This document shows positions 48,601-60,600 of a stretch of 64,000 nt of DNA, piece by piece. The notes below the pieces were generated by a model. That model was given only the letters and a program-made list of their open reading frames with translations. It had not been told where the DNA came from and made no database searches. The stretch is from Liolophura sinensis (Eukaryota; Mollusca; Polyplacophora; Chitonida; Chitonidae), in NCBI RefSeq assembly GCF_032854445.1, contig NC_088295.1:96281805-96345804 (forward strand), written 5' to 3'. The stretch's first letter is position 1, and each line of letters begins with the position of its first letter. The position numbers were made by a program, and so were the translations under genes.

Positions 48601-51600
48601 AATCTCCTGCCTGGTTTTGAATTTTAGCATGTTGTACAGCTGTACTCTAACTATGTAACACTTGGATAAAGTCAGTCTTTTAATGTTATGCGCGTGAATT
48701 CTATTATGGTTAATGGTTACAAGATTGCACTCTAACCTTGGAAGCTGTTTTCTTGAACAGGATGTAACAAATACCAAAGGAAATGAGTTTGAAGATTTCT
48801 GCCTGAAACGAGAGCTCCTCATGGGTATATTTGAGAAGGGGTGGGAGAAGCCCTCTCCCATTCAGGAAGCCAGCATTCCTATCGCCCTGACTGGGCGGGA
48901 TATCCTTGCACGTGCTAAGAATGGAACTGGCAAAACTGGTGCCTATGCCATTCCAATCATCGAACGATGTGACCCGACCAAAGATGAAGTCCAAGGTATG
49001 TAGATAGTCATTGATGAAGACCAGTTCAGCATAAAGAAAACACTTGTCTTTACTTGTTGTGCATTTTATTCACATATGTACATGCCGCTTTTTCTGAAAA
49101 CATGCATTGTATCAAGGTATAGAAAGTGCTACAGCAATAAATTTGGGATGTCTGGAGAAATATTCTGCGACTCACTCATTTGTTTGTCAATACAGCCGTT
49201 AGTGTTGGTGATGGGTGATGTGACAGAATCTGACAGGCAGTATGTGGTGGAGAAGCATTTCACCAACTGTTGAACTGTGCAAGTTGTGAAATGCTTTTGG
49301 CTTGGTCAAAGGATCAGACCAGCCTTAGACGTCACATTCCAGTTAGCAGAATGTGTTTTTTAGTTGTGGATTCTATGTATGTCTGCTGTCACTAAGGTTA
49401 AGATTCTGAAGGGACATTGCGTTTTCTTTGAATTCTTCACTGAGATAGTTTTTTGTCCACTTTGTTTTATAGCAACCTATTTTATCTATCATGCTATTGC
49501 TGCGCCTTCTTAAGGTACCTGACCAGGGGTTCATAGAAGTCATTTTTCCATATCCCAACCACTACTTTTAAAAGAAAAAGGATTTTTTTTTCTTTTCAAT
49601 TGAAATTGATTTTTTTTTTTTTTTTGTTTCGACCAACCATTTGAGGTACCAAAATTAAATATTTTTGTGTTTTACCATTCATTGATTGAAGTAATTATCT
49701 CTGCCTGTGTGATCTCCATTAAAACTGACCTGTATATTTTTGCAAACTGCTAATCGGGGCAAATTGCAGTTATTCTTAAATGTATTTAAGGCCGCTTGAC
49801 ACAAACTGTGAAGACCTGCCCAGAAAACTTACAATCAAGAGCATCAATCTAGACTGACTGAAATGTGCATTTGGTTTTGACATTGCTTTCAAGCTATATT
49901 TCAGCCATCAATCAAAATACATGTACAGTGGTCATATGTTAATGGTATAGGGAATATGGGGATGTCAGTCTCAGTCTATAAAAGGACGTGTCCAAAATGG
50001 TGTAGGTTGAAAGAAAGTTAAATATTTAAATTGAATAAATTAAATACCTTCCATGTAGATTACACTTGAAACTGATGGTGGGTTTTGGAAAACAGTTCTA
50101 AGACGATTAGCCTATTATTGCCTATTACTAATGGCAACAGTACAAGTAACATAAATTTTACCGCAAAACTGAGCTAATGAAAAAATGAAGACTCTTAGAT
50201 AGTGAACTACCCAGTGGAATATAAACTGTGATGATTGTAAAAGAGAGGCTACATTTAGAGATAAAATACGTTTTAGGGCTACGATACGTGTATCAGTGAC
50301 AATGGCTTGTCCCTTGTTTCCCAATTTTGGCTGGATCTCAGCCCGAAGCCCTGTGACGCACACATCCTCATGTTGTCTTTGAACAAAAATAAGACGATTA
50401 ATTTGTGAATCGATTTGGCTAGTAGATGGTCATTTCTGGCCAAGAAGGTTTTTATTTTTCTGCTGAGAGCCATTTACCAAACTTCGGACTCGTGAAAATG
50501 CAACCAGGAGACGAAACTACATACTGCGTGCTTGACTTGAAAGGACTAACGCTATTAGCGCCATCAAGCGTCAGAGGGAGGAAGCCAGGCAGACCATGCG
50601 AGTCCAGTCATTTGGGGTATCATAATGTCAGAAAACAGAACGATCTGAATCCACACAAGTAGGTCAAATTTATTCGTGAGGATTGGCAGAATCTATACAT
50701 TTCTATGCGGAAATACATTCGTACACAAGCCGTCAACTAATAAGGACGTTGTAGGTCACTAATTGCAAGGCCAAAGAAGCTCACTGTGGGTCGTTTTGAT
50801 TTCATGTCCCTCCACTTTCAAAAATTGCCGCCTTCAGTCCTGGACAGCTGGTCATGAAGATTCCTGTACAAGGAAGATAACTCAGAATTTTGGACTTATT
50901 CAAATTGAATTTATGTAACACTTTTGAATATTTGTTTCAAAAAAAAGAATTAAATTGAATAAATATAACCAGATATGAGATTTTTATTCAGTCAATGGAC
51001 CGAATACCGGCTAGTCCAGATGACTTCTCTAAACCCCTGCTGGCAAAGATTGGTGGTTTACTCCAGGCCACTAGGGTTTCTCCATGAGGTCGTATAATAT
51101 AATGATTTTGAGCAGTGGGGCAAGAGGCTTGACCAGAGATTTTTGGCAAAAAATCAATCAGCGCAAGTCGAATCCAGCATTTGCTGTTACTTTAGATTAG
51201 TCAAGCAATAAGGTTCTAAAATTTATAAAGCGTGTAGCATTATAACTTTTTCAGACTTCAAGATTTATTTTAACATTAAATAAATACTACAGGTATGAGT
51301 CTGATATTTACTGGAAGGCAATAGTTATAGTAGTAATAGTGAGCTATTTTAGATAAAAACATAAAATTTGATTTGATCAGCAGATATAGATTTTTTGGCT
51401 AAATTTCTGGTATAGCCTTTTTAAACACCAATCAGTATGTCATGGTTGTAGGGCTACAGTTTGCCCGTTTCTGTGGTGCCTGATAACTCAGAGTTGCATC
51501 AACACCCATGGCATTCTTGTTTGCTGCTATGGTTGTGGCGTTGTTTTTGTTCGCAGCTTTGGTTGTCGCGCCATCTTGTTTGCAGCTATGGTCGTGGCAC

Positions 51601-54600
51601 TGTTTTGTTTGCAGCTATGGGTTGTGACATCGTTCTTGTTTGCAGCTATGGTTGTCGCGCCGTTCTTGTTTGCAGCTATGGTCGTGGCACTGTTCTTGTT
51701 TGCGGCTATGGTTGTGACACCGTTCTTGTTTGCAGCTATGGTTGTCGCGCTGTTCTTGTTTGCAGCTATGGTTGTCGGGGGGTTCTTGTTTGCAGCTATG
51801 GTGGTGACGTCGTCCTTGTTCGCAGCGTTGGTCGTGGCGCCTTCCTTGTTTGCAGCTTTGGTCGTGGCGCCGTTCTTGTTTGCAGCTATGGTGGTGGTGT
51901 GCCATTCTTGTTTGCAGCTATGGTGGTGGCGCCATCTTTGTTTGCAGCTATGGTGGTAGTGCCGTCTTTGTTTGCAGCTTTGGTCGTGGCGCCTTCCTTG
52001 TTTGCAGCTATGGTGGTGGCGCCGTCTTTGTTTGCAGCTATGGTGGTGGCGCCGTCTTTGTTTGCAGCTATGGTGGTGGTGCCGTCTTTGTTTGCAGCTA
52101 TGGTGGTGGCCCCGTCCTTGTTTGCAGCTATGGTGGTGTCACCGTTATTGTTTGCAGCTATGGTGGTGACGCCGTCTGTTTGCAGCTATGGTGGTGACGC
52201 CGTCTGTTTGCAGCTATGGTGGTGGTGCCGTCTGTTTACAGCTATGGTGGTGGTGCTGTCCTTGCTTGCAGCTATGGTGGTGGCCCCATCTTTGTTTGCG
52301 GCTATGGTGGTGGCGCCGTCCTTGTTTGCAGGGTATGGTCGTGGCGCCCTTCTTGTTTGTAGCTTTGGTCATGGTGTCGCTCTTGTTTGCAGCTATGGTA
52401 GTTGCGCCGTTCTTGTTTGCAGCTATCGTCATCGTGCCATTTTTGTTTGCAGCTATCATCATTGTGCCCTTGTTTACAGGTCTGAATATGCCATTCTTGT
52501 TTACATCTGTTATCAGTATGCCATTCTTGTTTACATCTGCCATCAATATGCCATTCTTGTTTACAGCTATGATCATTGTGCCAACAAGAGAGTTAGCGCT
52601 GCAAACTAGTCAGATCTGTATAGAGCTGGCAAACATATTGGCTGCAAAGTCATGGCCACCACTGGGGGTACAAACCTGAAGGATGACATAATGAGACTAT
52701 ACGACCCAGGTGAGAAAGTTGTGGAAACAAGTTAGGTTGTGATAAATCCTTTTGAGGATGTTACTTTCACAAAATGGATGTACTAAGAGGTCAGTCAGGT
52801 AATCATGGCTTTATGTGGCAAGTATCTCAAAGATGGTGAGACCTTATTTTCAAGTTTGACTCTTGATTTATCTAACAAGGATGGTGCCAGTAGTTGCAGA
52901 ACGTGAGTGAATGTCTAAGCCTACGGGACTGAGCATGTATTAATAAGATTTAGGTATTATTAAAATTACTGCATAGTGTGCCTTAACACTTACACAATGT
53001 GATCATCAAGTGCACAAGTTAAGGCTGAAGATCGCAGTGATCTCTCAGAATTAGTAAATATAAGCCATCCTTATCCAGCTTTTTGGGCTGCTAGATCATG
53101 GACACATAGATTCTGGGAAATGAAACGCTGATCAGTCCAGGAACAGAACTGGGCGATGAAGTAGTAGATACACATGAGTTTGGCGAGTGTGCGGATTCGT
53201 TTTGTTTGGTGCTTTGACTATTTATTACTGTTAATATCAAAACAGGTTTAAAATATTCGACTGGCAATTAAAGGGCATTTTTTTTCTTCCCCCTCTTTTT
53301 CCCTTTTGTATATCTAAGGGTGAATTGTCATTCGCTCTGTTGGGGCCATGGGTCTGTTTACCTGGATGCAAAACACTCAGTGGAACTTAAAGCCACAGCC
53401 TTAGTGAGAGGCTCTGGAGTCGATCTGCTATGACAGCACACTAACCACTTGGCCACAGTGACCCCATGTTCAAATGGCCAAGAAGGTGTTAAGTAACCAG
53501 TGGATTATCCTTCCACATTTAAAAATCCTGGAATAAAAAATTCAGTCAGCAGTAAAGCTATGCAAACAGATAATCAAGGCAATTTGTGCCAAAACGAATA
53601 AGAAGTTCGAACGAAAAACTGAACGTGTGGATCCACTAATATGTGGCCTGGACAGGTTACTTTGTGGTCAGCACAGCTATAGTTAGTAAAACTGAACTCG
53701 TGGATCCACTAATATGTGGCCTGGACAGGTTACTTTGTGGTCAGCACAGCTATAGTTAGTAAAACTGAACGTGTGGATCCACTAATATGTGGCCTGGACA
53801 GGTAACTTTGTGGTCAACACAGCTATAGTTAGTAAAACTGAACGTGTGGATCCACTAATATGTGGCCTGGACAGGTAACTTTGTGGTCAACACAGCTATA
53901 GTTAGTAAAACTGAACGTGTGGATCCACTAATATGTGGCCTGGACAGGTAACTTTGTGGTCAACACAGCTATAGTTAGTAAAACTGAACGTGTGGATCCA
54001 CTAATGTGTGGCCTGGACAGTTCAGAATAGGCTTGTTTATGCCCACATAGCAATGTCTGACATCAAAGATTCACATGTTTGTTCACTTTATTGTTGTTAG
54101 AAGTCTAATATGTGTAGGCCATGAATGTAAGCCATTGCCCTGAACATCTCTGCTGAACATTTTTTTTTTCTGTTTTTGGTTTCCGAATAAATGAGTATAG
54201 AAACGTCAGAAAGGGAGATCAATTTTGAACTGATTTGTCCTGGAAATTGCAAATTGAAGGACTGTCTGACAGTTCACCATAATATGAAGACAGAGTTTAA
54301 TATCTTTTCTTCCAGTGCATGTGATAATTGCCACTCCAGGAAGGATATTGGATCTCATGAACAAAAACTTGGTGAAAATTGGAAAATGTCAGATGCTGGT
54401 TTTGGATGAGGTAAGTAGAATTTTGAATTCCATCGTAGGTTTTATATATGGCAAATTGGGAAAATTGATGGTCGTTATGGCTTCTGAGGATGAGCTTTTT
54501 GGTTAGTGATAAGTGTCCAACAACAGGGAAGGCAATGTTAAACAAAATGTCTAGTGGTATCTTAAAAAATATTATAGGTATTGAGATCAGGGTTTGAACA

Positions 54601-57600
54601 CGTAGAACACAATAGCACAAGGGAGATAGTCCATCAATGATTCGGTGTGTATGTATTAAATAACCTAAATTACTGTACCTTCTCAATTAGACGCATTTTG
54701 AGAAACTACACCATAGTAGTAAATTCTCTGTGGGGAGTAGAGGATTACAGGAAATCGATCAGTGACAGCTATCCACTCCTCAGTCACGCCTCAGTCAGCC
54801 TCACCAGCTTGGCAACAGTAAAGGTAGATGACAAAGCACATGGTTGTTATTACCGGTACTGTCCCAGCAAACATCTGCTGTGATAACCAGTACTTTGAAA
54901 GATGAAACACTACCTCCGGCCTGTATTTCGGCCCACATTGTCGTGGGACTACAAGCCCTGCATTTGTAGTCTTTGATGAATTGGTGAATTTTTGTGAAGT
55001 GGCTAGCGAATAACCACCTTTTACATCTGTCTTCCGATATGGTTCTCTCACCTTTGAGGCCATTTTTATCACAACAACATGCAATGTGGGTTAAGCTACA
55101 CGTTCTCATTTATGCGTCGAAACAGACATTCATATACCAGCTGTCAACCAGTAAGGACGTTCCAAGTCAATAATCGCAAGGTCAATTTCCAAAATGACGA
55201 AAAGCTGGGTGGAGACAGCAAAAGTACATACATGTAGTTTCATAAACAGCACTACACAATTTATATAGGGTGTATGTTTTTTTTTGATTCACTGCAAGGA
55301 AAATACTAACATACTTTGCAAACGTCAAATGCAGTAGAAGAAAAAATATTGGACAGAAATCTGTTAATAACAAAGTTAGTGTCGGAGCGTTTTTAACCCC
55401 CTAGTGATTTTACAAGGTGCACTAAACTGAGACTGTTCCATTCGCCATAGGGGTGATTGACCAATTCAAGTTAGATAAACAATTGCTTTTAGAGTCTTTC
55501 ACTGAGTAGTCAGGGCCTAATCTGGCCTCAGAAGGGCAGGAGGTTGAACCACCAGTGAAGGGCACGTCACTTGTTTGAATATTTCAATTGTTACGACCCA
55601 AAACTGCCTGTATTATAAGAGATGGCTTGTTCAAATACACGGACAGTTTAGCCGCACAAAAAAGTAACCAAAACCAGCAGATTTTATTTTACAACAATTT
55701 ATTAGGTTTAACAAGGACAGATAACAGGACTTATACAAATGCTACAGTACTTACGTTAACAAGAAAGGATAACAGTATCTATACAAATTACTAAAGTCTT
55801 TACATGTACAATGGTGTCAAGTCCAAACGGACGCATATATTCCACAATATATACCACACAGGCATAAATGCTCAGAGGGAAATTCACAAGCCGGGAAAAA
55901 TCCACAGTATAACTGAGTGTATGACGAAATATACACACAAAATTCCACAGACAGGGTCCGTGTACTAATAAGCACTGTGTACACAAGAGCACAAATTAAA
56001 TATACAAGTTCAGACTGAACAAGTCCTCAGTGGAGATAGGATATAACAAAGCCAGAGGCTATAAAGACAACCAAAATTCGGCACAAAAGGCCTACTAAAG
56101 TAACACACAGCGAAAGCATCCAAACTCTCAATAATTCTTTCTCCCCCTTTGACCTGCTTTCATAGGTCTTATATAGCCTGGTGGAATTGTCTAGAATAAG
56201 AAATTCCTGAACACTTGATGTAAACAAACAGGCAGCGAACTGAGCGTATTCTGGAACATTCTAAGGTAGATGCAGACAGCAGGCCCTGACAGTTAGCCTA
56301 TGTAAACAGTGGCAAGCTAAATTTAGAAGCTGACGGCATTTGTGCACATAACACACCCACCCTTCAAGAAAGTTTTCCTAACGTTTTTTTTACTTACAAT
56401 ATATGTTAAACAATAATATATACAACATTGTAAAACCACATGCAATTAAACATTTTATACACAACTTATACACGAGACAAGCAATCTGCAATAACATTAT
56501 CTTTTCCCTCTACATGTTTGATTTTAAGATTGTATTCCTGCAGCAATAAACCCCACCGTAGCGATCTCTGATTCTTTCCTTTAACTTTCTGTAGAAACAC
56601 AAGTGGATTGTGATCAGTATTTACAATCACAGGTTGTCTCGAAGCTGTTACATAAACTTCAAAATGTTGCAGAGCTAAAATAACAAACATTCTTTTTCAA
56701 CAGTTGAATAACTTCTCTGGAACTTAAGTTTACGGGAACTGGGTGATCAACACCAAGATTGTCTTCCTGAAGCAAAACAGCACCTACAGCAACATCACTT
56801 GCATCAACTGCTAACTTAAAAGTTTTCTCGAAGTTAGGGTGCTGACAACACAGGCGAACTTTTAAGTATGGCTTTTATCTCAATCAAAAGCAGTCTGGCA
56901 CTCATCTGACCAAATAAACTTACTGGACTTTTTCACAGATGAGTCAATGGCTCACTAATAGTGGAAAAGTTTGGACAGAATTTCCTGTAATATCCAGCCA
57001 TACCCAACAAAAGCGCTTAAGCTGCCTCTTGTTATAGGATACAGGAAGTGTGGAAATAGCACTTACTTTAGAGTCAATAGGCTTAACTTGACCTTGGCCG
57101 ACATGACCCCAAATATGTGACAGTGGCACAACAAAATCACTTTTTTACAAGATTGACGGTAAGTTTAGCCTGACTAAGTCTCTTAAACAACTGGCGTATT
57201 CTGGAAATGTGCTGTTCCCAAGTGTCGGTGAAGATAATGTCATCTATGTAGACATGACACCCGTCCAAACCGGAAGTGACCTCATTCATCAAGCGTTGAT
57301 ACATAGCTGGGCTATTCCTCATTCCAAATGGCATTACTTGTATTGAAAGAGTCCATCGGGCGTAGCAAATACTGAAAACTTCACGAGCCCTAGGAGTAAG
57401 AGGAACCTGCCAAAACCCTTTTAACAGATCGAACTTTGATACATGTCTTGCCCGACCAACAGCGTCAATACAGTCGTCAATACGAGGTATTGGATAATTG
57501 TCTGATTTAGTGACAGCGTTGACTTTCCTGTAATCCGTACACATTGTATATGTACCATCAGGCTTGGGTACCAAATTACATGGTGAACTCCAGTTACTGT

Positions 57601-60600
57601 GACTAGGCTCGATAAAGTCATTGTCTAACAGGTACTTAATCTCATTAGACAGGTACTTAGCCTTTACAGGGTTTAGCCTGTAAGGGTGCTGTTTAATAGG
57701 TGAGGCATCACCAACATCAACACTGTGAAAGACGACATCAGTTCTTGATGGTACATCCGGAAACAAATGTGAAAACTCAAAAACAAGTTCAGACAGGTGC
57801 TGTTGCTGAATGGGTTTCCAGATGGTGCAGTTTAGAATCAAGTTGTTAAAGACATCTGAATTCTGATGCTTTGAAGAATTGAGTTTAGAATCAACCAACT
57901 GTTCGCCAATATCATCTGTATTACAGCAACTCTGGTCAATGTCAGCAGCAACAACATTAACAGAAGTACAACAGTGTTGTCAGTGTCATTTCTGTTTACA
58001 TAGGGTTTCAACATGTTCATGTGACATAACTGACTTGATTTGCGTCGATCAGGTGTTTTAAACAACATAGTTAAGCTCACTCAGCTTTTTGTCAACAACA
58101 TATGGACCAAAAATATCTGACATCAAAGCAGGTAACAATACTAAAACTTTCTGACCAGGTTGAAATGACCGAACAACAGATTTCTTATCATATCTACGTT
58201 ACATATTCTTCTGAGTGCATTCAAGATTGGCTTTAGCCAATTCACATGCTCTGACAAGCTTAGCACGAAAAATCAGATACATAATCCAAAAGATTTACAT
58301 TACTTGTGTCCTCTAACAGTATGTCCAAATACTAAATCAAATGGACTGAAACCCAATGATTCTTGTACTGACTCTCGAACACCAAACATAAGAAATGGAA
58401 TACCTTCATCCCAGTCTTTCTCTGTATCATAACAATAAGTCTTAATCATGTTCTTTAATGTTTGGTGAAATCTTTCAATTGCACCTTGACTTTCTGGGTG
58501 GTAGGCAGACGACTTGTATTGTTTAATGCCTAGCTGGTACATAACTTGCTGAAAAATACCAGACATAAAGTTTGAACCTTGATCAGACTGTTTGGATTTG
58601 GGTAATCCAAACAGAGTAAAAAACTTTGTTAAAGCTTTGACAACAGACTTTGTGTTTATATTCCTTAAAGGAACAGCTTCGGGAAATCTGGTTGCTGTAC
58701 ACATAATAGTTAACACATACTGATTCCCAGACTTCGTCTTAGGTAGAGGGCCTACACAATCCATCAATACTTTGCTGAATGGCTCTTGGAAAGCTGGTAC
58801 AGGCTCTAATGGTGCCTTAGGAATAGTCTGATTAGGCTTACCCACTACCTGGCATGTATGACATGATTTACAAAACTGGGTTACATCTCCCTTTAATCCT
58901 GGCCAAAAGAAGTGGTTCAGTATTCTGTAGTAGGTCTTGTTAACACCCAAGTGACCAGGTAATGGCATTTCATGTGCCACACGTAAAATTTCAGTTCGGT
59001 ATGCCTTAGGTACAACAATCTGATGTTTAACAGCCCAGTCATCATCAACAGATACATACGGTGGTCTCCATTTATGCATAAGTATATCAGACTTGACATA
59101 ATAACACACAGGTTCAGATGAAATAACACAATCATTGAGAGCTCTGTCAAACAAACATGAAATTTCTGGGTCTTTATGCTGTTCAGTTACAAGCCTTGAG
59201 TAAACATTTGTGTAAGAAATGTATCTTTGTAAGTCCATTACTGTGTTTTTGCCATTATCAGAAAGTTTGTTTGACATAGACCTCGTTACAGCACAAGAGG
59301 TATACAATTCTGGAATTTCTTTCTCAACAGGATCAACAGTTTGATTTAAACAAGGTTTATCAGTTACAATAGGATTAACCATTACTTTGTCACCAGCAAG
59401 ATCATTACCAAGTAGTAGATATCTGATGACAAGTAAGCTTTGTGAAGAGGCACAGATTCAAATTCCGCAGAGCTTACACCTCTAATACATTTGATCCAGA
59501 ATATGACTCATCAGAAAATGGCAAAACATCTTGTAACAATAAAGACTCAGAAGCTCCAGTATCTCTTAATACCCTGATCTTTGTATCACAAGACATGTCA
59601 CTTTTAAGTGAGACTTTACCGTCACAAATAAATGGCTCAAAAACCTTCATAACATTATCCTGTGAATTCTGTGTACAATCTACTGGTGGAGTCTTAACAT
59701 AATCAAATGCATCAACATTGTTCACTATATCAGACTTTTTAGCAGTAACACACAAACCACTAGGCTTGGGGCCACCCTCCTGTTCTTGCCTTCTCTTTAA
59801 AACATAACAATTTGACATGACATGACATGGCCTGGCTTCCTGTAAAAATTACATGTAACCCAGCTAAACTATCAGTAAATGTATGGTCAAACCTTCGTTG
59901 AGTAGTGTTCGAATTAACAGGTCTTCTTTGCTCACCTGAATTGTCAAAATTTTGAGTCTGTTTTGGTGGGCCTGAATTTGAGTTAAATGAACCGCTGGGA
60001 AAGGGTTGAGGCTTTCTAAATGTAGACGGCTTTTTCTGAAATGAGACCTTATGTGTAACCGTGTAAGTATCGGCCATGTGGCTGCTGCTTCTAAAGTATC
60101 AGCCTCTTTGTCCTCAATGAACGTTCTGACATCATTAATACACCTTTTAAAGTCTTCAATCAGGATGATCTATTTTAACTTTTCATAATCTTTATCTACA
60201 CTTTTAGCATAACACCACCGCTCAAACAATTCTTCCTTCTGCCTAGCAAATTCAATGTAAGTCTGGATCTCTTTTCTCTAAATTTCTAAATTTCTGCCGA
60301 TAGACCTCTGGCACAAGCTCATATCTTTTTAAGATAACGTCTTTCACAAAATCATAATCTGCAGCCTGTTCTGTTGATAACTCTGTGTATATATCCCTAG
60401 CTTTGCCAGTTAACACACTCTGTAAAAGGGTAATCCAAAACTTTTTAGGCCACTCTAAATTTTGAGCAATCTTCTCAAACTGTAGAAAATATTTATCTAC
60501 ATCAGTCTCGCGAAATTGTGGCACCAATCTTATGTTTCTAGCGACGTCAAATTTTGGAGGCATATCAGAAAAACTTAAGCCAGATCTATCTCCTTCTAGT

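Noticed and set aside
51461-52679. A 382-codon repetitive open frame and an overlapping one running into DDX6 exon 4
   Set aside because: Most of it is the 30-bp array in an intron. Only the part from 52,567 is supported as coding. Possible use of array acceptors is treated as a finding, not as a gene.
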